From an uncultured Eubacteriales bacterium (lineage in GTDB: Bacteria > Bacillota_A > Clostridia > Lachnospirales > Cellulosilyticaceae), in contig USPX01000150.1 in assembly GCA_900556665.1 (NCBI GenBank), positions 1 through 5,455 of the forward strand: 5,455 bases of DNA, in the 5' to 3' direction. Below are positions 1 to 5,455 of the stretch, in pieces. A program made the position numbers and the translations under genes. Numbering within the stretch: position 1 is the stretch's first letter; each line of letters opens with the position of its first letter. The notes under the pieces were generated by a model. It searched no databases, had not been told where the DNA came from, and was given only the letters and a program-made list of their open reading frames with translations.

Positions 1-1
1 C

Positions 2-574
2 TTAATGGGATTACAAATAGGTAGAACAAATTTAACATTTGTATTTAGTGCAGGTTCAGATCAAATTGTAAAAGTAGTTGTAGATGATACAACAGAAATA
101 GGTGCAGTAACAGGTAACATCGATATTCAAGTAGAAAATACAACAGCTCCAACTGCAAATGCAATAGCTCCTAAATTCACATTAAAAGCTAAAGAAGGTA
201 AAGAATACGATTTATCTAAACTTACAATTCGTTACTACTTCACAAATGAACAACCAAAAGTAGGTACAACTTGTTGGGTTGATGCAGCAGCTATGCAATA
301 TACAACTGCACCATGGTATGTAAGTATAGGGGAAAATGTAACAGGTACAGTTAAGAATATGGAAACAGCTACAGCTACAGCAAATCAATACATTGAATTT
401 ACATTTGATACAGATGCTAAACTTACTAGTGCAAGCACTTTAGTAATGGGTACACGTACAGCAAATAATAACTGGTCTGCATTTGATCAATCAAATGACT
501 TCTCTTATGAAGGTGCAGATAAAGTTGCAGTATTCTATGATGGAGAACTTATTAGTGGAAGTATCCCACAATAG
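2..574 (+). CDS. C-terminal part of an X2-CBM3 cellulose-binding protein (5' end outside window)
   Basis: The reading frame is open to the left edge, so the ATG at base 5 is very likely internal and the protein starts upstream. Residues are numbered from that ATG. Residues 1-30 look like the end of an X2 immunoglobulin-like module (GRTNLTFVFSAG, then a hydrophobic strand ending VVVDDTT), which matches the usual X2 ending 'GTxxLTFxFSAG...xITVxDT'. Residues 39-187 form a CBM3: YDLSKLTIRYYFT (68-80), WVDAAA (91-96), APWY (102-105), RTANNNW (151-157) and FDQSNDFSYEGADKVAVFYDG (160-180). Positions matching the planar cellulose-binding strip of CipA CBM3a are mostly kept: Asp93, Tyr105, Arg151 and Trp157; the histidine after the Asp is Ala94. 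The role is probably binding crystalline cellulose outside the cell. Whether a catalytic domain or only more X2 modules lies upstream cannot be seen. The C-terminus is clearly homologous to the CBM3 of the protein at 2685-5075. The gene ends with TAG and a terminator follows about 100 bases later. Confidence 0.88.
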   Translation, partial: LMGLQIGRTNLTFVFSAGSDQIVKVVVDDTTEIGAVTGNIDIQVENTTAPTANAIAPKFTLKAKEGKEYDLSKLTIRYYFTNEQPKVGTTCWVDAAAMQYTTAPWYVSIGENVTGTVKNMETATATANQYIEFTFDTDAKLTSASTLVMGTRTANNNWSAFDQSNDFSYEGADKVAVFYDGELISGSIPQ

Positions 575-670
575 GTTAAAGTTAAATAAAAGAAAAATTA
601 AAAAAATACTGGAAATTACTTAAAGTATATGATAGAATACAGATAAGTAAAACAACAGGATAAAAATAGC

Positions 671-720
671 AAAGGCGCTATAGATTAAGAAATTAATCTA
701 TAGCGCCTTTTTGTTGTTTT
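671..720 (+). terminator. Rho-independent terminator with perfect 18-bp stem and GAAA loop
   Basis: Bases 671-688 pair perfectly with 693-710 (left arm AAAGGCGCTATAGATTAA), closed by a GAAA tetraloop at 689-692. The T-rich run TTTTTGTTGTTTT covers 708-720. It lies 96 bases after the stop codon of the CBM3 protein and 47 bases before the amt start. The simplest reading is that it ends the upstream transcript and insulates amt. A role as an attenuator in an amt leader is possible but has no support, since I see no alternative antiterminator pairing. Confidence 0.88.
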
Positions 721-743
721 ATAGAGTTTATCTATGTGATAAA
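714..743 (+). promoter_or_regulatory. Possible sigma-A promoter for amt (weak)
   Basis: TTGTTT at 714-719 is followed after 18 bases by GATAAA at 738-743, with TGT at 735-737 forming an extended -10. This is the best sigma-A-like pair between the terminator and the gene, but the -35 sits in the T-tract of the terminator and is not close to consensus. A promoter is expected here because the terminator cuts amt off from the upstream gene. The exact location is a guess. Confidence 0.3.
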
Positions 744-753
744 AGTAGAAGTT

Positions 754-760
754 AAGGGGG
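754..760 (+). promoter_or_regulatory. Ribosome binding site of amt
   Basis: AAGGGGG lies seven bases before the ATG at 768. It fixes that ATG as the start, which also fits the family: the first transmembrane helix begins within the first ten residues and there is no room for a longer N-terminus. Confidence 0.8.
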
Positions 761-767
761 AATAAGT

Positions 768-2474
768 ATGTATTCAGCAGCAAGTACAATATGGGTATTA
801 TTAGGAGCAGCTTTAGTATTCTTTATGCAGGCGGGCTTCGCAATGGTAGAAACAGGTTTTACAAGATCTAAGAATGCCGGAAATATTATTATGAAAAACC
901 TTATGGACTTTTCCATTGGTACACCACTTTATTGGTTAACAGGTTTTGGTTTAATGTTTGGTGGTAGTAGTGCTTTAATAGGTGGCTTTGATTTATTTAG
1001 TATGGGAGAATATGCTGATATTTTACCAGCAGGTGTCCCTAAATATGCATTCTTTATATTCCAAACAGTTTTCTGTGCAACAGCAGCAACGATTGTTTCA
1101 GGGGCTATGGCAGAGAGAACAAAGTTCATTTCTTATTGTATATATAGTGCAGTTATTAGTGCTATAATCTATCCTGTCTCTGGTCACTGGATTTGGGGTG
1201 GTGGCTGGCTTGCACAACTAGGCTTCCATGATTTTGCTGGTTCAACAGCAGTTCATATGGTTGGGGGTGTAGCGGCATTCGTTGGTGCAATTATCTTAGG
1301 ACCTAGAATTGGTAAATTCTCAAAAGATGGCAAACCAAAAGCTATTCCAGGACATAGTATTACACTTGGTGCTTTAGGTGTATTTATCTTATGGTTCTGT
1401 TGGTTTGGATTTAATGGTGGTTCAACAGTATGTGCAGATGGGGATGAGGCACTTGTTTCAATGGGTGTAATCTTTACAACAACTAACTTAGCAGCAGCAG
1501 TAGCAACACTTGCAACAATGATTATTACATGGGTACGTTATGGCAAGCCTGATGTATCTATGACATTAAATGGTTCATTAGCTGGTTTAGTAGCAATTAC
1601 AGCAGGGTGTGATGTAGTTGATCCATTTGGCGCATTTTGCATTGGTCTTATAGCAGCATTTGTAGTTGTATTTGGAATTGAGTTTGTAGAAAAAGTATTA
1701 AAAGTAGATGATCCTGTTGGTGCAGTTGGGGTTCATGGTATGTGTGGTGCAACAGGTACAATTTTAACAGGCTTATTCTCAACATCAGAAGGACTTTTCT
1801 ATGGACATGGTGCTAGTTTCTTAGGTATTCAAGTAATTGGTGTAGTAAGTGTTATGGCTTGGGTTGCTATTACTATGACAATTGTATTCCAAATCATTAA
1901 ACATACAATTGGCTTAAGAGTTACAGCAGAAGAAGAAATTAGTGGTCTTGATTTACCAGAGCATGGTTTAGTAAGTGCTTATGCAGATTTCTATACAACA
2001 GGTAGTAGAATGATTGGTAGTGGTGAAATGGCAGCAACAGTAGATAGTAGTAAAGTTGTAAGCCCAGAAGTAGCTATTCCAGTAACAGAAGTAAAAGCAA
2101 CTTCATCAGTAGGTTCAGATGTGAAGATGACGCAAATTAGGATTATTACAAAAGAAAATCATTTTGAAGTATTAAAAGAAGCAATGAATCGTATTGGTAT
2201 TACCGGTATGACAGTTAATCATGTATTAGGTTGTGGGATGCAAAAAGGTTCTACAGAACTTTATCGTGGTACACCTTTAGAAATTAATTTACTTCCAAAA
2301 GTTCAAGTGGATATTGTGGTATGTAAAGTACCAGTAGAAACAGTTATTAATGAAGCAAAACGTGTGCTTTATACAGGCCATATTGGAGATGGAAAAATCT
2401 TTGTATATAGTGTAGAAAATGTCATTAAAGTGCGTACGGGCGAAGAAGGTTATGACGCACTTCAAGATATATAG
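768..2474 (+). CDS. amt: Ammonium channel Amt with fused C-terminal PII (GlnB/GlnK-like) domain
   Basis: This is an integral membrane channel for ammonium uptake, 568 residues long where a plain Amt has roughly 400-450. Residues 5-380 are the Amt core of about eleven hydrophobic helices. By analogy with E. coli AmtB the key residues are present: Phe98 and Phe102 of the Phe gate region, Trp143 and Ser219 of the outer ammonium site, Phe215 of the gate, and the pore histidine pair His163 (in DFAGSTAVH) and His323 (in GVHGMCG); the structural Asp155 is also kept. Residues 383-407 are the usual cytoplasmic Amt tail (GLRV...EEEISGLDLPEHG...AY). A linker of about 40 residues rich in Val, Ser and Thr leads to a full PII domain at 453-565, with the signature GITGMTV, a T-loop of normal length (QKGSTELYRG, 492-501), the B-loop TGHIGDGKIF (536-545) and the C-terminal KVRTGEEG. 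In most bacteria a separate GlnK blocks AmtB by inserting T-loop Arg47; the equivalent Arg500 is here on the same chain. The tyrosine that is uridylylated in E. coli (Tyr51) is Leu504. No separate glnK gene is nearby, and flanking terminators make the gene monocistronic. Confidence 0.96.
   Translation: MYSAASTIWVLLGAALVFFMQAGFAMVETGFTRSKNAGNIIMKNLMDFSIGTPLYWLTGFGLMFGGSSALIGGFDLFSMGEYADILPAGVPKYAFFIFQTVFCATAATIVSGAMAERTKFISYCIYSAVISAIIYPVSGHWIWGGGWLAQLGFHDFAGSTAVHMVGGVAAFVGAIILGPRIGKFSKDGKPKAIPGHSITLGALGVFILWFCWFGFNGGSTVCADGDEALVSMGVIFTTTNLAAAVATLATMIITWVRYGKPDVSMTLNGSLAGLVAITAGCDVVDPFGAFCIGLIAAFVVVFGIEFVEKVLKVDDPVGAVGVHGMCGATGTILTGLFSTSEGLFYGHGASFLGIQVIGVVSVMAWVAITMTIVFQIIKHTIGLRVTAEEEISGLDLPEHGLVSAYADFYTTGSRMIGSGEMAATVDSSKVVSPEVAIPVTEVKATSSVGSDVKMTQIRIITKENHFEVLKEAMNRIGITGMTVNHVLGCGMQKGSTELYRGTPLEINLLPKVQVDIVVCKVPVETVINEAKRVLYTGHIGDGKIFVYSVENVIKVRTGEEGYDALQDI
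2124..2462 (+). other. PII signalling domain inside the Amt fusion
   Basis: Residues 453-565 align end to end with E. coli GlnB. Kept positions include Gln39 (Gln492), Arg47 (Arg500), Lys58 (Lys511), Gly87 (Gly540), Lys90 (Lys543) and Arg103 (Arg556), most of which serve ATP/ADP or 2-oxoglutarate binding or channel contact. Changed positions are Tyr51 to Leu504, Lys85 to His538 and Arg101 to Lys554. The domain therefore looks able to bind nucleotide but not to be uridylylated at the usual site. The mapping was done by eye from remembered GlnB sequence. Confidence 0.92.
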
Positions 2475-2489
2475 AAAAGTGTTAGATGA

Positions 2490-2533
2490 AAAAAAGTGGC
2501 ATAAAACTGAGAAAGGTTTTATGCCACTTTTTT
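2490..2533 (+). terminator. Rho-independent terminator of amt
   Basis: Bases 2490-2507 pair perfectly with 2516-2533 (core AAAGTGGCATAAAAC), with an eight-base loop at 2508-2515. The right arm ends in TTTTTT and is followed by TATATTTT. It begins 15 bases after the amt stop. Because the stem is flanked by A-runs on the left, it could also act on transcripts from the other strand. Confidence 0.9.
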
Positions 2534-2561
2534 ATATTTTGTACCAATGTTTTAATAAGAG

Positions 2562-2590
2562 TTTTCCTATAAATGTACAAGATGTATAAT
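2562..2590 (+). promoter_or_regulatory. Probable sigma-A promoter for the X2-CBM3 protein gene
   Basis: A perfect -10 box TATAAT lies at 2585-2590. Exactly 17 bases upstream is TTTTCC (2562-2567), a poor -35 that shares only three positions with TTGACA. The predicted start of transcription near 2597 would give a leader of roughly 90 bases. The leader is very AT-rich and I see no GC-containing hairpin or riboswitch in it. A second, weaker -10-like sequence is TAATAAT around 2622-2628. Confidence 0.45.
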
Positions 2591-2669
2591 TCTATGCTTT
2601 AAATGAAAATCAAGGATGTTTTAATAATACAAGGTAAATATTAGAATTAATTTAAAATTAAGTTAATTT

Positions 2670-2680
2670 GGGGAGAGGTG
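2670..2680 (+). promoter_or_regulatory. Ribosome binding site of the X2-CBM3 protein gene
   Basis: GGGGAGAGGTG ends four bases before the ATG at 2685, an extended purine-rich Shine-Dalgarno. It agrees with the start that gives a clean N-terminal signal peptide. Confidence 0.8.
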
Positions 2681-2684
2681 TATT

Positions 2685-2759
2685 ATGAACAGGAAAATGT
2701 TAAAGCAATTAGGCATAGCTATTGGAATTTCTACCGTAATGTTTAATACAGTATATGGT
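2685..2759 (+). other. Signal peptide coding region
   Basis: Residues 1-25 have a positively charged start (Arg3, Lys4, Lys7), a hydrophobic core from Leu9 to about Phe20 and a small residue at -1 (Gly25) with Val at -3. There is no lipobox cysteine, so cleavage by signal peptidase I is expected. The exact cut site is uncertain by a few residues. Confidence 0.8.
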
Positions 2760-5075
2760 GTAGAAATGTCAGATGAAAGTATGATAAAAGTAGATGGAAT
2801 AGAAGAAGCAGATGCAGTGCCACTTAGTACAAACTACATTAATTATGAATTAGGAACATATCCTTGGGAAGGTGAAGTTGAAATAGATGTATTACATATA
2901 AATGATGATAAAATAGTGGCCATCTATGAAGATAAAAAAGAGTTAACTTTAGGAGACGAGTATCAGTATATTGAAGGAACACAAAAAGATAGCTTAATCT
3001 TAGATAATGATTATTTAAATACAAAGGATGTAGGAGTCTTAACATTAAAGGTTGTATTTAAATCAGGTAAAAGCTATAACTTATATGTAAATATGAAAGC
3101 TGTTGAGAAAAAAGCAGAAGTAACACCATTAGAAGGAACATACGATAGGGCAAAAAAAGATAACTATATATGCCCATGCATTACATTTAATCGTGATACT
3201 TTAATAAATATGACAGTGGATGGAAAAGAGTTAGTTTATGAAGAAGATTATGTAGTGTACCGTACAATGAGTAGTATGGGTGTACATTTTAAAGAAGAGT
3301 TTTTAAAACAACTCCCGATGGGCAAGACAGAAATAAAATTTAACTTTGAAAAAACCGAAACTATTACATATACACTTAATGTAGTAGATTCATCAATTAA
3401 GCTAACTCAAGATGTATCATGCCTTATACATGAATATGGCAAAACAGCATATGAAGAATATAGTAGTACATTTGGAATTGCCGTTGATATAGTAACTCAG
3501 GCAGATAAATTAACAGGAATCTCAAATGAGGGAGTAGCCTTAGAAGAAGGCGAAGATTATACTACTAAAATAAATGAATTAATAGGTAATACTACTGAAG
3601 AAACTACATATATAGCACATAGTTATATGAAATCACAAAAAGGCACTGTGAAACTAACCTTTGAATTTGAATCAGGTGCACGTAAAACAATAGAGATAGA
3701 AATCATAGATAATAGTAAACCGGTGACTTATGATAGAAGTAAAGAAGAGCCACTACGTATTTCTAGATACATCGAGGGATCTGAAATATATTATATCCAG
3801 TTTAAATATAATGGAAAAGATTTAGTAAAAGGTAGAGATTTTAAAGTTGAACCTGCTGCGTTAGGAAAAAGAACAGAAATCGTATTCTTACCTAGCTTTT
3901 TAAAGAGACTACCAATAAGTGAAGTTGAAGTGGAATGTATTTGTGGAGCTAATTCAATGATGATTCCAATCAATATTATTGATTCAACAATTGATTCAGA
4001 AATAGAAATCTCTAGTGATATGGAAGTATATAAATTAGGTGTAGATGATAGAAGTTGGGAATATCCTAAAGATATCCATATATCCATACATACAGGTAAG
4101 GATAAGCTTGTTAGTATTTCTAATAAAGGAAATAAATTAATGGACTGGTGTTATTCTTTGACAAATGATACAGATGAAGATATGACAATGTGCTTAGATT
4201 ATAGATATATGAGCTCTCAAGATGAAGGGATTATGATATTAGCTTTTGATTTTGAATCAGGTATTCGTAAAAATTTAAAGATTAAAATAGAGAAACCAAG
4301 AGTTGGGAGTATAAGTAAGAAAGAGGCAACATATGATTATGACAAACCAGATGAATATGATAAATTAAATCCTAATATAAATACTTATGTTGATTTAACA
4401 AATAATAGTTTTGAAAAGATTACGTATAATGACAAAGAGCTTATAGCTAATGAGGAGTATATTGTACATGGCATGCAATCAAGTAAGTTAGTAGTTTTTA
4501 ACTGGGATTTTATAAAATCACTTCCAGAAGGCAAGAATGAAATACTATTCCATTTCACAGAGACTGATCCAGTTGCACTAACCATTAATATATTAAATAA
4601 ATCAGGAGAATTAAAATCTCCATTTAAATTAACGGTAGATAAGCAAACAGAAGAAAATAGCAATACAATAGGCAATAGCTTTAAGCTTACAATAGATAAA
4701 GAAGAAGGGTATGACTTATCAGAAGTAAAAATTCGTTACTACTATACAGCTGATAATGCAACAAAGAATAACGTATCAGTAGATAATGCAGCCATAAGTT
4801 ATACAGTAGCCCCATGGTATAAAAGTATGACAACTGAGGTAAAAACTGAAATTGTACCAATGGAAACAAAAACAGAGAAAGCTGATACATATTTAGAAAT
4901 AAGCTTTTTAGGTGGGAATGTGTTAGATAATACAGGTACATTAACTATAGATACACGTATTAATAAAGAAGATTGGTCAAACTTTGATCAAAGTAATGAT
5001 TATTCATATGCTAATGCAGATAATGTGTGTGTTTATTACAATAGACAATTAGTAAATGGGGTTGAACCCAAATAA
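2685..5075 (+). CDS. Secreted non-catalytic protein: signal peptide, six X2-like modules, C-terminal CBM3
   Basis: The protein has 796 residues. Residues 1-25 are a signal peptide: basic MNRKMLKQ, a hydrophobic stretch, and a likely cut after VYG. An acidic stretch (26-49) follows. Six modules of about 90-105 residues resemble X2 (CBM_X2), an immunoglobulin-like module common in clostridial cellulases and scaffoldins: roughly 50-138, 146-235, 238-342, 346-434, 438-536 and 541-638. Each has the X2 pattern of '(L/I)xxIxxxGxxLxxxxDY' followed by a strand pair near its end. Residues 646-793 form a CBM3 (YDLSEVKIRYYYT at 676-688; DWSNFDQSNDYSY at 763-775). Matches to the cellulose-binding strip are Asp700, Tyr712, Arg758 and Trp764, with Asn701 in place of the histidine. 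I see no glycoside hydrolase, dockerin, cohesin, SLH or LPXTG motif, so the likely role is binding to cellulose, perhaps as an adhesin or spacer protein; this is inference. It ends in TAA TAA and converges on ileS. Its C-terminus is related to the partial protein at 2-574. Confidence 0.88.
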   Translation: MNRKMLKQLGIAIGISTVMFNTVYGVEMSDESMIKVDGIEEADAVPLSTNYINYELGTYPWEGEVEIDVLHINDDKIVAIYEDKKELTLGDEYQYIEGTQKDSLILDNDYLNTKDVGVLTLKVVFKSGKSYNLYVNMKAVEKKAEVTPLEGTYDRAKKDNYICPCITFNRDTLINMTVDGKELVYEEDYVVYRTMSSMGVHFKEEFLKQLPMGKTEIKFNFEKTETITYTLNVVDSSIKLTQDVSCLIHEYGKTAYEEYSSTFGIAVDIVTQADKLTGISNEGVALEEGEDYTTKINELIGNTTEETTYIAHSYMKSQKGTVKLTFEFESGARKTIEIEIIDNSKPVTYDRSKEEPLRISRYIEGSEIYYIQFKYNGKDLVKGRDFKVEPAALGKRTEIVFLPSFLKRLPISEVEVECICGANSMMIPINIIDSTIDSEIEISSDMEVYKLGVDDRSWEYPKDIHISIHTGKDKLVSISNKGNKLMDWCYSLTNDTDEDMTMCLDYRYMSSQDEGIMILAFDFESGIRKNLKIKIEKPRVGSISKKEATYDYDKPDEYDKLNPNINTYVDLTNNSFEKITYNDKELIANEEYIVHGMQSSKLVVFNWDFIKSLPEGKNEILFHFTETDPVALTINILNKSGELKSPFKLTVDKQTEENSNTIGNSFKLTIDKEEGYDLSEVKIRYYYTADNATKNNVSVDNAAISYTVAPWYKSMTTEVKTEIVPMETKTEKADTYLEISFLGGNVLDNTGTLTIDTRINKEDWSNFDQSNDYSYANADNVCVYYNRQLVNGVEPK
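2832..4598 (+). repeat. Tandem array of six X2-like modules in alternating A-B order
   Basis: The modules fall into two alternating kinds. A modules (first, third, fifth) are longer and end with a motif such as GTVKLTFEFESGARK (320-334), GIMILAFDFESGIRK (515-529) or GVLTLKVVFKSGKS (117-130). B modules (second, fourth, sixth) begin with a TYD motif (152-154, 348-350, 549-551) and carry an FLKQLP-type motif before the last strands (206-211, 405-410, 609-614 as FIKSLP). The pairs occupy about 2832-3389, 3396-3986 and 3996-4598. The repeats are visible only at protein level; the DNA has diverged, which suggests an old duplication of an A-B pair. Confidence 0.75.
4620..5063 (+). other. CBM3 cellulose-binding module
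   Basis: Residues 646-793 follow the CBM3 pattern from the first strand (FKLTV) to the final NRQLVNGVEP. It lines up with residues 39-187 of the partial protein at 2-574 without large gaps; both share APWY, P/NMET and W-S-x-F-D-Q-S-N-D. Keeping four of five planar-strip positions favours a cellulose-binding CBM3a/b type over the CBM3c type that works as part of a GH9 catalytic site. Confidence 0.85.
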
Positions 5076-5079
5076 TAAG

Positions 5080-5122
5080 AATCAAAACAGACCGTAGCAT
5101 AATGCTACGGTCTGTTTTGATT
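5080..5122. terminator. Bidirectional Rho-independent terminator between converging genes
   Basis: Bases 5080-5098 pair perfectly with 5104-5122 (core CAAAACAGACCGTAGC), with a five-base ATAAT loop. Both strands have a T-run at the 3' side of the stem. It fills almost the whole 45-base gap between the TAA of the CBM3 protein gene and the stop codon of ileS, and its right edge overlaps that stop codon. Confidence 0.88.
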
Positions 5123-5455
5123 AAGCTTTTTTTACTGAGAATGTAACAGCTTCGCCGTTAATTTTCCAGTCTTTTGTATAGCCATCAACAGTTCCTTCTG
5201 TAACGCTGTTAGCTAATACTTCTGATGCAATGTACTGTGCATTTTTAGCCATGATTGCACCAATTTTTTCATTACCTGTGTAAGCAACTTCAATGTGATC
5301 TTGTACTTCGAAGTCAGCCTCTTTTCTCATTGTTTGGATCTTAGAGATTACTTCACGAACGAGACCTTCTTCGAGAAGTTCTTCTGTAAGGTGTGTATCG
5401 ATTACTACAGTGTATCCGTTATCTGCAGCAGCTACATAACCTTCTTTTTGAGCTG
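5121..5455 (-). CDS. ileS: Isoleucyl-tRNA synthetase, C-terminal fragment (5' part outside window)
   Basis: The frame is open from the right edge to the TAA at 5123-5121, giving 110 complete codons; the ATG at 5330 is internal. The segment reads GYTVVIDTHLTEELLEEGLV, then REVISKIQTMRKEADFEVQD, then HIEVAYTGNEK and ends VTFSVKKA. The 'LTEELLEEGLVREVISKIQTMRKEA' region is typical of the C-terminal domain of the long isoleucyl-tRNA synthetases of Clostridia, which lack the C-terminal zinc finger of the E. coli enzyme. The full enzyme charges tRNA-Ile in the cytoplasm, and the catalytic HIGH and KMSKS motifs lie outside the window. The base composition is clearly less AT-rich than in the CBM3 protein gene, as expected for a housekeeping gene. 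The promoter and any T-box leader would be far to the right. Confidence 0.92.
   Translation of the reverse strand, partial: AQKEGYVAAADNGYTVVIDTHLTEELLEEGLVREVISKIQTMRKEADFEVQDHIEVAYTGNEKIGAIMAKNAQYIASEVLANSVTEGTVDGYTKDWKINGEAVTFSVKKA

Noticed and set aside
5..7. ATG at base 5 as the true start of the first protein
   Set aside because: The frame is open to the window edge, there is no visible ribosome binding site, and the sequence begins in the middle of an X2 module.
610..638. TGGAAA and TAGAAT with 17-base spacing as a promoter before the first terminator
   Set aside because: Neither box is close to consensus and any transcript would meet the hairpin at 671-710 immediately.
929..1129. 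Open frame on the - strand, and another on the + strand at 982-1167, inside amt
   Set aside because: Both lie in the well-supported amt frame, have no ribosome binding site of their own, and encode no recognisable protein.
2641..2669. Alternating AATTAA/TTAATT runs before the ribosome binding site as an operator or hairpin
   Set aside because: Pairing would be A-T only and very weak; such runs are expected in DNA this AT-rich.
3791..4941. Open frames on the - strand (3791-4087, 4385-4675, 4687-4941) inside the X2-CBM3 gene, plus one at 2839-3045
   Set aside because: They are antisense shadows of the A-rich coding strand and give Leu/Ser/Ile-rich sequences without domain features or start signals.
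768..5075. A functional operon linking ammonium uptake to cellulose binding
   Set aside because: A strong terminator and a separate promoter candidate lie between the two genes, so adjacency alone does not support a joint system.
5328..5330. ATG at 5330 as the start of a small 69-residue protein on the - strand
   Set aside because: The frame continues upstream to the window edge with unmistakable isoleucyl-tRNA synthetase sequence.

Overview
The window is AT-rich DNA with strong AAGGGGG/GGGGAGAGG-type ribosome binding sites. It looks like a chromosomal segment of a low-GC Gram-positive Clostridia bacterium that degrades cellulose. Two secreted-type proteins ending in a family 3 carbohydrate-binding module (CBM3) preceded by X2 immunoglobulin-like modules point to a cellulolytic Lachnospirales organism. 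Cellulosilyticum is my best guess, but this is an inference from protein style and not a sequence match.

Layout: (1) Bases 2-574, + strand, hold the C-terminal end of a protein whose start lies outside the window: the end of an X2 module, then a CBM3. (2) Bases 575-767 are intergenic and contain a perfect 18-bp terminator hairpin with a GAAA loop. (3) Bases 768-2474, + strand, encode an Amt-family ammonium channel with a complete PII (GlnB/GlnK-like) signalling domain fused to its C-terminus. It is followed at once by its own terminator. (4) Bases 2534-2684 are a leader region with a perfect TATAAT and a strong ribosome binding site. (5) Bases 2685-5075, + strand, encode a 796-residue exported protein with no recognisable catalytic domain: a signal peptide, six divergent X2-like modules in an alternating A-B-A-B-A-B order, and a C-terminal CBM3. 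(6) A perfect 19-bp hairpin at 5080-5122 serves as a shared bidirectional terminator. (7) Bases 5121-5455, - strand, hold the C-terminal end of isoleucyl-tRNA synthetase (ileS), which runs off the right edge.

Each gene appears to be its own transcription unit, because a strong hairpin separates every neighbouring pair. The two CBM3 proteins are homologous at their C-termini and probably act outside the cell on plant cell wall cellulose, either as adhesion or scaffold-like factors or, for the truncated one, possibly as an enzyme whose catalytic part is out of view. The Amt-PII fusion handles ammonium uptake with built-in sensing of energy and nitrogen status. ileS is housekeeping. I see no mobile element, CRISPR array, tRNA, rRNA or recognisable riboswitch. 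The two points most worth a second look are the alternating X2 array without a catalytic domain and the Amt-PII fusion that lacks the classical uridylylation tyrosine.
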